A program made the position numbers and the translations under genes. Positions 35,490 to 47,708 of a stretch of DNA of 64,000 nucleotides are shown here, piece after piece. Under the pieces are notes generated by a model. That model was not told the origin of the DNA and did not search any database. It saw only the letters and a program-made list of their open reading frames with translations. Origin of the DNA: Carnegiea gigantea (lineage: Eukaryota > Streptophyta > Magnoliopsida > Caryophyllales > Cactaceae); contig JAKOGI010002214.1 of the NCBI GenBank assembly GCA_029747015.1, forward strand, positions 62,001 through 126,000, in the 5' to 3' direction. Every line of letters starts with the position of its first letter. The first letter of the stretch is position 1.

Positions 35490-36420
35490 GCCACAACAAA
35501 ACAGATGGAGATCAAAGGAGTATTTATCAGTTATTTAAAAGTGAGTAACAATAATGTAGAAGGTATAATTACTTAATGGAAACAAGAAATTTACAATGGT
35601 TATTCCCTAAAATTAAGTAAGCGGCTTTGGCCAAAAATTATTAGTCAATAAGAGCCCATGTCCAAGCCCGTAGCCCAGCTCGACATAGTAGATGGAAGGC
35701 TTGTGCATGTGTATGTGGTCTAGACTCCAGGGATTCCCGTAACTACTTAGCTTTTTAGGAGATCATGGGAGACATGAGTATATAAATACAAAAGACTCTT
35801 TCAAAAAGTTTCATGCATGTGGGACAGTAAAAAGTAACCTTATGAAAATGAACTTCTCTCTCTACCGCTAAAGTGGGCCCAATACTTTCTACCTCCTTCT
35901 AATTTCTTTCAACTCATTCAATCTCGTTTTAATTCATTCCAACTCTTTTCAATTTCTTACCATTCCATTCCACCTTCTAAAAACATATTTTCATACTTCT
36001 CTTTTCATATTATTCCAGTTCCTTTTGAATGCTTATAATTCTTCCTAACTTTTTCTATACTACTTATTATTTTGAGCTCCATCTTTTCAGTTGAGAAAAA
36101 AATGCCCTAATATCAGTGTGATTTTAATGCTTGTATACTGCAAAAAGGCAAGATATATTCACGCATATTCTTGAGATGTGGACAATACAAGACTCGAATC
36201 GTTCTTCAAGAGTGTAGCATGTCTACATATGGGGCCCCTTAAAGAACAAGTTCCGTAGACAAAGTCAGAAACGAATGGCTACGTAGTGGAGTCGAATCCA
36301 ACAACAGGAAGTGGTCTCTAAAAATAATATTCTCCTCGTTCTGAAATTATAGTCAAATTTTGAGAATATTATTTAAAAAAAGTAAGAATTAAATACCTTT
36401 ACATAATAGAGCGATGACAC
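35490..36420. other. Intergenic AT-rich DNA, no feature seen
   Basis: No ORF, inverted repeat or recognised family. Pyrimidine-rich stretches occur around 35860-36060. Confidence 0.4.
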
Positions 36421-36533
36421 ACACACACACACANNNNNNNNNNNNNNNNNNNNNNNNNNNNNNNNNNNNNNNNNNNNNNNNNNNNNNNNNNNNNNNNNNN
36501 NNNNNNNNNNNNNNNNNNNNNNNNNNNNNNNNN

Positions 36534-36573
<40 letters not shown>

Positions 36574-36600
36574 TGTGTGTGTGTGAGAGAGAGAGACTAA
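36421..36600. repeat. AC/TA/GT/GA microsatellite with a 100-N assembly gap
   Basis: (AC)n at 36417-36433 is followed by exactly 100 N (36434-36533), then (TA)n, (GT)n and (GA)n to 36596. A round 100-N run is a standard placeholder for a gap of unknown size, so the distance is not real. The ORF spanning the Ns is an artefact. Confidence 0.95.
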
Positions 36601-37038
36601 GGTGAGATTAGATTTTCAACCAATACAAATATTAAAAATTTCTTGAAGCAGGAGTGAAACTTTGACAATAATATAGAATTATAAAAATAGATATTCTCTA
36701 CAACAGTTACAAAATGGAGTGCTACATACAAAGCTTAAATAAGTCACGCATGCCTTCAATAATTTTCTTTTGTATGAGTGCCAAAAATAAAATTAAATAA
36801 AGATGTTAAACTGTCCTTATTATGGAAAAAATCAATGTCACATGTCATAGAAAACGTGGTGGACTAACCTTAAATTTAAGAAATTACTATGACACTCCAT
36901 AATTTGAATACGCATTTTGATATATTTTCTATTCAGTATAAAAGACGGCGTTATACTTTATTTACCTACTTTATAAAAATGTTTAACTCATGCTAAGCAT
37001 GTATAAGCTCAAGCAAGATGTAATCGTAAAATTACTAA

Positions 37039-37958
37039 TGGGTGTTTGGCAATAAGGCTTTTTTTGAAGACCAATAGCTCTTTTTGGGTCATTAGTTGTT
37101 TGACTTAATTAGTTACAAAGCTATTTTGAGTGTTTGTTTAATAAATTTTTTGCATTACATTTTTATGTCCAAGAAGTTATTTTGCAAAAAGCTCTTTAGA
37201 AGAGCTTTTCAATTAACTTATTAGTTTGTACAATTAAAATGACTATATTGATTACAATTATTTTCACAAAATTACCTCAAGTGCTATTTATAACGAAAAC
37301 CTACTATTTTCTATATTAACTCACTTTCAGCTACCATTCCCAAGTTCATGTATTTATTAATTTATTTATCTTTTGGTTACCCTTTTTTTTCCTTCTTCTC
37401 GTTCTTCTTCATTCTTCAACAATTATTCGGGTGGGAAAACGACTTAGGTTAGGTGATTTACTTCAAGTTTTCAATTGTTTTTTTTTTTTTTTTTGGTTGC
37501 CCCTCTCTTCTTCTTCCCTCATGTGGTGTGGGTTGAGTTGAGGTAGGGATTTGATCTTTGAACAATAGGTTCCATTTTTTTTTTTGGCATTTTTGTCACA
37601 TAAAGTTCAAGTATTATTTAAAAAAATTGAGTTAAAATGAAGAAAAATATTGTGATAATCAAACTTGGGTGAAGTTAAAAAAAAAAATTTATATACGACA
37701 TAATTCTTAATTTATATTGAGAAGAGAAATAAATACTAATATGTAATCTATGAAGATTGTTATGCCAAAAAAGTATTGAAAATAAGTTGAGGGTAGAAGA
37801 GAAATTTTATCAAATAGTCTTGTCATAAACAACTAATTTTATCAAATACTTTTTCTAAAAACAGATAATGTAATCAACTAAGCCAAATTATATAATCAAC
37901 TAACAACTAACAGTTAATACAAACAGTTAATAACTAAAATTGACTGCCAAATAGGGCC
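37039..37958. mobile_element. TIR element, about 920 bp, non-autonomous
   Basis: GGGTGTTTGGCA at the left is mirrored by TGCCAAATAGGGCC at the right, with further inward complementarity (AGTTGTTTGACTTAATTAGTTA against TAATCAACTAAGCC). Both ends are flanked by CTAA. No coding capacity. It is likely a MITE of the PIF/Harbinger or hAT type. Confidence 0.5.
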
Positions 37959-38460
37959 TAAGCCTTTGTTGTGGTAACTCATTAATTTGTGTAAAGATGG
38001 CCTATTTTATTAATGTGAGAAAAATTAGAATATCTATTATTCTAGTAGGCACCCTCACATGTGTGCTGCTAATCTATATCTATATAGCTATATATAAAAT
38101 TGACATATTTTTGTCAAGTGTCATAACTTTATTGGTTATGTTACAGATTACTATTTAAATTCATTTTGTATGTTTAACATGCATACAATTTTTTTTTTTC
38201 TTTATGTACTCCACAAACCGTTCATCTTCTTCTTGATCAATTACTTAGAAATGTCATCAATAAACATTTACTTGCATATTTAAAAATAATACATTTGTAA
38301 ACCTAAAATCAATAGATAAAAAAATTATTTAACTAATAAAATAAATCTAAATAGTGAAACCAATATTATTGATGAATAATTATAATTTTGGACATTGGCA
38401 TATTGTTAATATCAAGTCATCAATCCTTACATCGCAAGGGAGATAGCTCTAGTAAGTAAT
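37959..38460. other. Intergenic AT-rich DNA, no feature seen
   Basis: No coding or repeat signal that I can support. Confidence 0.35.
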
Positions 38461-38730
38461 AATTAAGACCCAATACATAACCTAGTTGATCATATACACG
38501 ATGTTGCCAAAGCGCATGGTAAGTCAACCTTGTTGCCATGTTAAATTTTACAAAAATTGAGCCTTACATATGTAGCAAGTATAATTGAATAAACCAGTTC
38601 CAATCGGCAATAAAAGTGAAAGCTCGTTAACTTATATCCATACTCATTTAATCAAAATAAAAAACTTAATTATAACCATACTCAAAATCTTCGATTTTCA
38701 TCAATATGGATCAAAATCTCTCTATTTAAA
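38460..38730 (-). repeat. Diverged TRIM-like LTR remnant
   Basis: The stretch with CCATGTTAAATTTTACAAAA, then CCAGTTCCAATC, then GTTAACTTATA and TTCATCAATATGGA, resembles the LTR seen in the array at 50167-55141. The bases upstream (AAGACCCAATAC) resemble that element's internal part. Divergence is high, so this is tentative. Confidence 0.35.
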
Positions 38731-39112
38731 TCCAAATATATGTTGTATATCTTTTACTTTCTTGTGTTTTCTCTTTTTTTTTTAAAAGACTGGAGATTAA
38801 TATTTTTAAGCATGTGGAGTTGAAAATGTTACTTTGTGCCGTTATTTTAAATGAATTTCAAAAAAACGTTGGCATTTAAAACAAGTTGCTCTCACTTAAT
38901 CTAGAATACCTTGCAATAGTAATATTTCTATTTAAGTAACTAATTGATTATCAGTGCCATCATTAGGAGTGCTAGCCTTCTCAGCTCTAATATGATGCGT
39001 GCAAAGGCGACAGCCTTGCATGGGTAGGTAGGATTTTATTTTTATTTTTCGCATGGCGAAGGACATGATGTATGGCGTTACGTAAACTAAGAACGTTCCA
39101 GTCCATTGTTTA

Positions 39113-39824
39113 GAGCATCCTAATGGTGAGTCATTTTTTTAGTTCATCAGTGAGGGCCTATCTCTGCTACTTTAATTTAAGAGTTAATTTTTCAGCTCAC
39201 AATTCTTCATCTCTCTAATGTTAGACTTACCATTTTGACTCATCAAATAAAATAATATCTATAGACCCCACACCTAACCAAATTTAATTGATTTAATTCT
39301 TATATTTTGATTTGTTATTTGACTTTATTATTTTTATAAAAAATAATTTGCACATATGCATGTAATAATTTCCATTAATACATAATAGTGTATAAATAAA
39401 GATTGCTGTAAATTAATGCTTATAATCTTTTCTTCTACCAAAAAAAAAAATTGCCAATCATGAGCCAAATCCCCCCTCCCCCAACTCTGTCGTCACTTTC
39501 TCTCTCATCCCTTCATAGTCTTCTTCCCGCCACTCCTTTCATGGCTTCCATTTTTTCTCAAATCAATGAGTCCCAAAAAATAAAATTCTCTCTCTGTCTC
39601 AATCCCTTTCTCCATTTTCTTTCTACCTCAAATCTGTGTTCTTGTCCAATTTTTAAAAAACTGAGTAAATGACTAGTTGGCAAAGAAAAATGGGGAGCGA
39701 GCGGCTCCCGGTCTCGCGCCAACTCCCAAGCCCCGAGTTCCATACTTCCGTTGCACGTGGACAAGCAGCTCGCTCGTTTGTGACCCTGTGATTTTGGCTC
39801 ACGGGACTGCCGCTGTACATGCTC
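39113..39824. mobile_element. MULE-like insertion with GC-rich tail, 712 bp
   Basis: Begins GAGCATCCTAATGGTGAGTC and its reverse strand begins GAGCATGTACAGCGGCAGTC, a degenerate inverted repeat of a kind common in plant Mutator-like elements. Copy B at 49770-49780 is uninterrupted at the same site (CAGTCCATTGTTCACAGCC), which marks the insertion edges. The last 140 bp (39690-39824) is GC-rich in AT-rich surroundings and could be captured sequence; I do not recognise it. Confidence 0.5.
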
Positions 39825-40580
39825 TTGCAGCCATTATATTACCTACACAAGTTGCATCTTAGTTAAATATTTTATGGGTAAATGACCAATTTATTAAAGT
39901 CATTTTAGTAATAATTGCCAAATCCAATATTTATTTATTTTTTGAAGCACAATATTTAAGTTGATAATCACATAACACATCTGGGTACAGCATAACAAAC
40001 CGGCCCACATGTGTCATGTCTTACGGCTTCTTGAAAGCGTCTTTCTCTCCTCCTTCCTTTTTTAATTTTTATAAAAATCTGTGAAGTTCTATGCCACTTA
40101 ATTTTTCTATACTAAAATGTCTTAAATCAAAACGACGCTTTTAAAACCAATAGTAATATGATTTAAAAATCAGAACTAAAGTGCAAGTATTATTAATATA
40201 CAGTAATATAGAAATAAGATATTTTTTTTATTAATGAAAGATTGTGCAAGATTGTATCCAATAATTATTTTTTTTCGGGTCTCAAGAATGATGTACAAAA
40301 TTTCATATTCTCTAAAGACTCAAGTTAATATCAAATAAGCACAATTTTATTTGTTTATTGGTTTAAGAATATGGACTAATTTTTGTGAAGCTTGGTTCAG
40401 TCTCGATCGATATGATTTAGATATTGTTAACAATTGATATAAAATAGACCCATAACAATAAATAGCATCTAGCATATTCGTCATTCGCCTTCGGCATTCT
40501 CTACCAAAGACACTCTTGCTTATCGATTTGATTACGTGGTGACTTACTCATTATAGATCAAGGGTAGTGCTGGGGGCCCC

Positions 40581-40607
40581 AAAAAAAAAAAAAAAAAAAA
40601 AAAAAAA
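40581..40607. repeat. Poly(A) tract in copy A
   Basis: About 27 consecutive A after CCCC. The matching place in copy B (about 55470) is a short A run. It is a homopolymer expansion, without a recognisable element attached. Confidence 0.6.
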
Positions 40608-41144
40608 CAATACACTGCTAACAAATGAGCTACCCACGTTTTCAAATCCAACAGTGGGCAAAAACTTTTATAACTCTGGTTATATAGATACGATATTAAA
40701 TACCCCCTCAAAGTTCAAGATGTTGTAACGAGCTTCTATGCTCATGTTAGATAGCATATCTCTTCACGTTTTCAGCACCATCATTCATGAGTGGTAACTC
40801 AGCAGCGAGTTAATAAAATTGGTAAGCTAGAATATTTCTGATTCAATAATAATATTCAAAAATAAATACCTTAAAGAATGATTAGTTGAGCAAATTTAAA
40901 AATTGAATTATTTTATGTAGTATTTTCGAAGGTGAAATTATTGACACTAAAAAACAAAACTTTAAAAATCAAGATTGAATATGATTTACAATAAAAAGAA
41001 GAATGTGAGTACGAATGTTAGTGGTTGCAGACGTTGGTTGCCTTCATCATGCTCTTTCCAAATTTTGCAAAAGCGAAATTTTAACTGAATATTGTTGTTA
41101 TTGTATGAGAAGACGAATGTGATATTATTTTACAGTATATCTGA

Positions 41145-41400
41145 TCAATGAGTCAAGGCCCCGCTCGACCCCTCCCCATCCGGCCCTTAAAAAAGAGGGT
41201 TAGGGCCGACATTTTTTCCTCCAACGCGCCCCGACCCTCAAATTGAAGCTATCTGACTATGATGAGAGTTGGACTTGCATAGATGTTTTGACCTTCTGAT
41301 TTGGACCGCGGACCGGACCGAATTCATTCGATCCGGTCTAGGCCGGTCTTTGGTCCGGTCCAGATTTGGACCAAATAATGAACACCCCTATAAGAGAGCA
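41145..41400. repeat. Dispersed GGGTC-rich repeat and GGTCC palindrome fragment
   Basis: Positions 41150-41290 resemble 31240-31400 inside the TIR element. Positions 41303-41378 contain complementary GGACC/GGTCC and CCGGTC/GACCGG blocks that can fold back. The right edge reads GAACACCCCTA, the complement of a common plant hAT-MITE end. Confidence 0.45.
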
Positions 41401-44069
41401 TTTTTCACCAAAGTGCAGGTTTTGTTCACTGGTGGTAGTTGTAATGATTCCTATGCCAATAAAGTTATGTTGGTATTAGTTTTCTAGGACAATCAGTTTC
41501 TAATGCCAAGCAAATAAGAATGTTTTGTATGTCTAGTGATGAACTCTGTCGATTTGTTAGGAGTACATTGGTAGACACTAAGAAGATAATGAGTACTGAG
41601 TATAGTCTAGGTCCTTTGTTAACAAGATTGTGTACCCCCGGGTACCATGTGGGAAGAGGGTTATGAGCAAGAAAGTGTCTTATTTGATTCTTCCTAGTTT
41701 TCTTTTTCCCTAGTAGTTTGTGTTTTATCTTTTTTATTTTGGGAGGGGGGTTGTTTTGGGAGAGACAATAGAGCTGGACCTCTGCACACATCACTAGACA
41801 GCAAGATTTTGTTCTTCAAAGAATGTTGCTCGATCTCAATAGCATAATTGAAAATTGTATCCTTTCAATTAATTATGCTTTGTCATTGTTACTGGCAAAC
41901 TTAAACCTCTACGTTCCCTTCCCTATTGTTCATTTCCATATCCATATGACTGTTATAAGTCCCCTTTGACTAATTAACTTTCTTTTTTTATGAATATGCA
42001 ATTCACCAGGAAGTACAGTCCTCATATCAATAAGAATAATCTTCTCGCAAAGAGAAAATTTCAACATATCGATAAGAGATGCCTATGAGGTCGATGAATT
42101 GATCATACGGGTTATTTATCTATTCTTCGATTAGTTTCTTGAATCTAATTGTACATTGCAAGTTCATTGAAGATAAAACTATGTTATAATTGGAAGCAAG
42201 TAGATCCATGCTGCTATTCAAATTGCATACTGACTAATTTAGTCTATTATTTAGAAGTTTACACACATTTTATGTTTGTTGCATTATTATGTTAGTAATG
42301 CTATAAATAGCCTTTTTTTAAAACCTCGTGCCTGTGGTTATAGTTAGTAATGACACGACTCTAATGAACAAAATTCAAATGCTTTTATTTCATAGTGGTG
42401 TGACTTGCAAGATCATTGGGCGAGATTCGAAATCATGGGAGTTGGTTCGAGTCAAAATGGTGAAGTTTAAGGATATCATTTTCTAGAAATTAATTATCCA
42501 TATTCTGACTAATTTGATGTTTGCCATGAAATACCACCACGTCAGACGCTTGATTTAAACTTAATATCGTACTATGAGAAATTTATAGCCTCAGTAGTGT
42601 GAATTGTGACTGAGAGAGGTGAGCGTATAGTTAATGATTGACATTTGGGAGATATTTGATGTGTTAGGTGCTACTATGTAGCTTTAAATTATGATCTGCA
42701 TTTAGTGTATTGAGTAAGTAGTTGAAAATGGGCAAATATCTTGATGGCTATTATAAAGCCATGAATTTGTAGAGTATTGTTTGAGTGTCTTGATTTCAAT
42801 ATTACATCCAATCCTTGTCTCAGTTCTGGTTATTTTCTTTGCATTTAGTGGCAGGCGATGATTTTGATAGTTTGATTGAATTGCAATATGAAGACGTCAC
42901 TGGATTAACTCTAGGTAGTTTGAGCACGCACATTTAACTGGATTGGCTATAAGTGGGTCGTGCTTGTTATATTTGCAAGGTAAGGTTCATTTTTACTCGA
43001 AAATTTCATCTGCTTGCTTTCATTTGAATGCTTCTTCAGCTATCATGTTGACTTTAATTTGTTGGAATGTGTTGGAAAATTTTTCAAGCTTCACAGCCCC
43101 TTGTTGTTGCCACGATGGTTTGAAGTGCATGTTGGAATGCACTTGCAGTATGCTAGTGCCCTACTGCAGTATGTTGTCTTCCTATGTGTATTCTATTGTT
43201 GTTGTTGTGGCTGTCTGGGCTAGCAATGTTGCTTTCATGCGTAGCTAGCATCATCCTTTTCTTTTGAAAAAAGAATAAATGAAATGGTAACACAGAGAGT
43301 TGAGGTTATAACAGGGTTAGAAACGAAAAGAAAAAGTGGGAGCAATTTGTATGTTCTAAGCGTAAGTGTCTGAATTTACTTCTTGAATTGTATTTATCTT
43401 ATTAGATTGCATGAAAACAGATGATTTGTTCACCTATGGTAGAACGGGAGCTTCTAATTACGCAGCAGTTACTTCATGTCCCTCACTCGACCACGCATTT
43501 CATGCCACCTTGTTGTGGCTGTGACATGATGCTGCTATCATGACATGGGTCTTTGGTTAAGTCTGCACCTACTACGGCTGCTAGTTGCAGTGGCTATCGC
43601 GAGTCACAAAAGTGGCTATCATATGATTTGCTTGTTCAGGTCATAAGTCTATTCCTTTTCACAAATGCTTGAAGAAGTGGGTTATGCTTGTAAATTCCAT
43701 TTATTGGTTTCTGTATCATGAAGTTCTAAAACTTCTCTTATTTTTGTAGATACTTGAGGATGTAGGATACTCGTTTGAGTTCTAGCCTTCTACAGTTTTT
43801 ATCAGTTGTTGATGAAGAAGCTGGATCTATCATTGGCAAATTTTATTTTGTTCTTTCCTTTTTTTAGTTAACATTGCTTGTATTCAGACATCGATTATGA
43901 GAACAACTTTCTAGTTTCGATAATTATTTTCTAAAATAGGAGTTTTGATATTCTTTTACCGTTAAGTTATGCCTTATAGCATGTATATGCAAACTAATGG
44001 TATTCAATGCAATGAATGTGTACAAATTCAGTTTTATTGCCACTAGCTAGTGATTATGTGATCTATTTA
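41401..44069. other. Intergenic DNA, no supported gene
   Basis: Contains an unsupported ORF at 42943-43248 with no recognised domain and overlapping alternative frames. I find no splice-linked exons, TIRs or known family. It may include internal sequence of the CACTA element that ends at 44547. Confidence 0.4.
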
Positions 44070-44547
44070 CCCATTTCTTAATTATATTGTTCTAAAGTGA
44101 ATTGTATAGATTATAATTATGTCATCATAACATTATTAACTACGAAATAACTATTAATCGATGTTATTTTGATTAATTAATTGTACTATTTAACGACAAA
44201 AAATTTTGGTTGTTAAACTTTACTAAAAAATAACGGCAAACCAAATTCGGCATTAATGATAATGATTTTAACATTCTATATTTATAATTTTTTAAATATG
44301 CAACAAAAAATTTGGTCGTTAATAAAGTACAATTCATCGTGATAATCGACTAATAACGATGATATCTTCTTTCGTCGTTACTCACAATAACAACGAAACT
44401 TTCAAGTCATCATTAAAATTATTAATGACGGGACCAATAATGACGAACAACGACCAACATTTTTTGATCGTTAAAACATCTAATGACGGTAAATTGCACT
44501 TTTAAAGAGCAATTTGTTTATCATTAGAAACCTTTTTTCTAGTAGTG
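44070..44547. mobile_element. CACTA (En/Spm) element terminus
   Basis: The reverse strand at 44547 begins CACTACTAGAAAAAAGG, a typical plant CACTA end. Inside it are many copies, in both orientations, of a subterminal motif like AACGACAAAAAATTTTGGT (about 44190-44490), as in CACTA transposase-binding regions. The opposite end was not located, so the element may be truncated or extend left into the unresolved interval. Confidence 0.6.
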
Positions 44548-45050
44548 TTTAGGGGGATATGAGAGTAATTAGTATATGAGAATAAAAAAAGCTGATTGGT
44601 TCAAAGATTTTATAGCCTCCAATTGAGCAATGTTAGCTTACTATTTTCGAGAAATTACATTCACACCAACAAATTTATCCTAAAGGTAGTTCAATTGATT
44701 TTGATTTTTAGTTTGATTTTTATCCACAAGATCCCTTATTAACATGGTGAGATTTTCATTGTAAGTCAATTTGGTATACTTTTTGTCAATATATTTATAA
44801 TGATTTATATTTTGGATATGTAATATAAACTAATCCTGAAAATATGTCCCAAAATATGCTGCCACCAGCCCATTAATGCATCAATATTTTGAAGGATTCC
44901 AATCGAAATTGAACATTTGAAGTTTCATAATCAATATTAACTATCCAATAAAAAGAGCAAGCCCATGTACCAAGACGCTCTTGGGGGCCAGCATGCGTTA
45001 TTATGTTAATAAACATGTAGAGCTATACTAATATGACTTCAAGGTGTCTC
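44548..45050. other. Intergenic AT-rich DNA, no feature seen
   Basis: No coding or repeat signal that I can support. Confidence 0.35.
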
Positions 45051-45250
45051 TTTTTTTTTTTTTTTTTTTCAATAAACAGTAGTAAGCTTGCCCAGTAGAG
45101 GGGGCGGTCACTCATGGGGACACCTTTATGAAGCAGGTATGGAAGGGAGGAATGGGTAAGAGAATGGACATCCCTTGCATACCTCTAGTGGGATTAGAAC
45201 CCTCACTTCATTGATAGAACGTGAAGAAAATAACACTAAACCCCATAAGG
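45051..45250 (-). repeat. SINE-like repeat with poly(A) tail
   Basis: Read on the minus strand, an A-box-like GGGTTTAGTG (about 45245) and a B-box-like GGTTCTAATCC (about 45198) are followed by a body and a 19-base A tail (plus-strand T run 45051-45069). This is the layout of tRNA-derived SINEs. The target duplication is weak (ACTTCA on both sides, not flush). Confidence 0.45.
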
Positions 45251-46114
45251 TGGTTAAATAACTTCAGAGATTGAAGCTCTACAATGTAGTCATATTATTT
45301 TGGTGTTGTCAACAGTTCACATGGTTTATACGGTGGTTGTAATTCAATATTTGTGAGACATTGATGAGAAGGAGACAGAGCAGATGTTTGAGAGAAAGGT
45401 AGTCCCCTCCTTCCCTCAATTCTCTATCTATGAACCCCCCTCCGTCTCTATAATGCATCGCACATAAATCACTGATTTTGATGCCCTATGCAGTAATATA
45501 CATGTTTTGGCTATTTTGCTATTCCTGAGTCATTGTTTCTTAGTTTAAGTATCTACACTTCATCTCTTTTATTTTAGGATCCTACTAATCAATGAGTTAC
45601 TTATTTATGCTCGTGATGTAGGAAATTACTTGACAAAATGTGGTGGTTTTCTTCCTCAAAGTAGAATCAACATAATATTAGTCATGGTGGTCACCTTATA
45701 TTCCTACCTTATAAGCAAACATCCCCGCAATTTTTCACCTCTGATTTTCGCATAATCATCCCAATAATTTACGCAAATTGTCGTTTACTCTAAATCTCAT
45801 TATATTAAAAAATACATAATCTTTGGATATATGGCAAATTGAAAAAATGGACTTTAGCTATTTGACAAATTTACTTAGAATTATGTTCAATACGTGTTTT
45901 GAATGTTAGGTTGTTGTCAAATTATTATTTGAATAGAAAACTATTTTGAACGTTAGATAAACCCATATTTTTGTCATTTATAGTTAACCGTTGTTGCATT
46001 TTTTAATAATTAGCTATTTTTGTTCATATTTTTTTAGTAAACCCATATTTTTGTCTACTCATTAAAATAAAATTATCAAAAACAATAATAATAGTAGTAT
46101 ACAAGTAGCAGTAA
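45251..46114. other. Intergenic AT-rich DNA, no feature seen
   Basis: No coding or repeat signal that I can support. Confidence 0.35.
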
Positions 46115-46389
46115 TCTTTATATTATAAGCAGCAAAATGAAATGTGTTTAAAAATTCTTCCTCCTTCAATTCTAAAATGTCAGACACTAATGTATGTGGT
46201 CCGTTGATCTTTTCTAAAATGAAATCTCAACCTTTCATTCAAAAAATACATTAATTTTTTTAGAATGAAAAAAGAAAATATCCCACATCTGCCTATTTTC
46301 TCTCTCCCTGATGTGAAACTAGCCAATTAGTTTTTAATACTTATCCAAAAAATAGAGTTAGTATTTTCCCTTCCTAAATTCATGCGATC

Positions 46390-46420
<31 letters not shown>

Positions 46421-47010
46421 GATTATGTTTTTAATGTTTGATAAAGTTATCTAATTCTTTTTGTTAGATTTTCATCACATTAATTAATAATTATACCCAA
46501 TGAAAATTAATAACAATCCATTAATGTGAAGAAAAATATTAGGTAATTTAACTAATTACACTAAACTTTATATCTCTATCTTCATATCTTTATATTATAA
46601 GTAGCAAAGTGAAATGTGTTTTCCTCCTTCAGTTCTACAATGTTGGCACTGATACATGTGGTCTGTTGATCTCTTCCAAAATAAAATCTTAACCTTTCAT
46701 TCAAAAAATATATTAATTTTTTTAGAAGGAAAAAAAAAAAATACTCACGTCTCCCTACTTCCTCTCTCCCTGATGTGGAAACTACCCAATTCATGTAATC
46801 ATCTCTTTCCCTATCTCCCTCTCTCTCTAATAGCATTGTTTTTTTTTTTTTAGTGTTTGATAAAATTATCTAATCCTTTTTGTTAGATTTTCATCACATT
46901 AATTAATGACTATACCAATCAAAATTAATAACTACCCATTAATGTGAAGAAAAATATTGGGTAATTTAACTAATTACACTAAACTTTATATCTTTATCTT
47001 CATATTATAA
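46115..47010. repeat. Tandem duplication, unit about 470 bp
   Basis: 46115-46585 and 46587-47010 share their order of landmarks: TATATTATAAG-AGCAAA, ACCTTTCATTCAAAAAATA, TCTCTCTCCCTGATGTG, TTTTGTTAGATTTTCATCAC, TTAATGTGAAGAAAAATATT. A CT microsatellite (46391-46417) differs in length between the units. Confidence 0.8.
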
Positions 47011-47708
47011 AAAATAATAATATATGTGGTTGTCCATCTTTCCCTCCTCTAATAAATGGTTTTTATTTGCTTCCGTCAAGATCCTATTTTCAAATTTTAA
47101 ATACCATTCTCTTTTTCACATTATCCAACAATCTGAAAACTACTCCACGTACACATAAACTTTATTAGATAAATTTTATAACCACTACGATACTCTCCCA
47201 TTCTAAATCATGGTGATATTTTTATTTTCACCTCTAGCAAAGTCTTTGACTCATCTTCAATTCTTTATCCTATCATGATCAATCTCTCCCCCTCCCCTCT
47301 AATTTAGTTTCCAGTTATCGATTTTATGTTACTGATGTTGATATATTTGATTAATTATTATATGATAGCTTGTGTACGTAAATTTACCAACTTCTCCTCC
47401 CAAAAAAATATAGAAGGCAATGCTACAAAACTGAGAAGTTTAATCAATTGATTAATTAAAAAACTTATCCTGCTTATGCTAAGATTATATATTATATAAA
47501 TTCAACTTCTTAGTTTTCATATCCAGCCCAAAAAAATTCTTAGTTTTCTTACATATATCAAATAGCATACTTGTATTGTTTGCAAAAAATTTTATTTTTT
47601 ATTTTTAATTTTGATCAACATCATACACTTTGTTTATAATATTAATGCAAATGTATACTAAATTTATACTATTTAGATGCCCCATGTAAATGCACGGGCA
47701 CAAACTAG
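46115..47708 (+). mobile_element. Helitron-like element
   Basis: Right end: a short GCCC...GGGC stem (47679-47699) just before CTAG at 47705-47708 and then T, as in plant Helitrons. Left end candidates are TCTTTATATTATAAG at 46115 and again at 46587. No helicase coding is present, so it would be non-autonomous. Confidence 0.45.

Larger units (their letters stand above)
38690..41135. repeat. Segmental repeat copy A
   Basis: Collinear with 48490-50165 plus 55142-55990 (copy B). Matching landmarks include CAAGTTGCTCTCA, TGATTATCA-TG-CATCATTA, TTGAAAGCGTCTTTCT, and TTGTGAAGCT-TGTTCA. It has a 712-bp insertion at 39113-39824 that B lacks, and it lacks the TRIM array, hAT and homopolymer insertions of B. 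No genes are seen. Confidence 0.7.

Noticed and set aside
36414..36605. ORF spanning the N gap
   Set aside because: Translated through unknown bases and microsatellite.
42943..43248. 101-codon Cys-rich ORF
   Set aside because: Competing frames overlap it, no known domain, no promoter or splice context; chance ORF is likely.
45180..45250. Functional tRNA gene
   Set aside because: Only A- and B-box-like parts are seen, with no cloverleaf, and a poly(A) tail follows; SINE-like.
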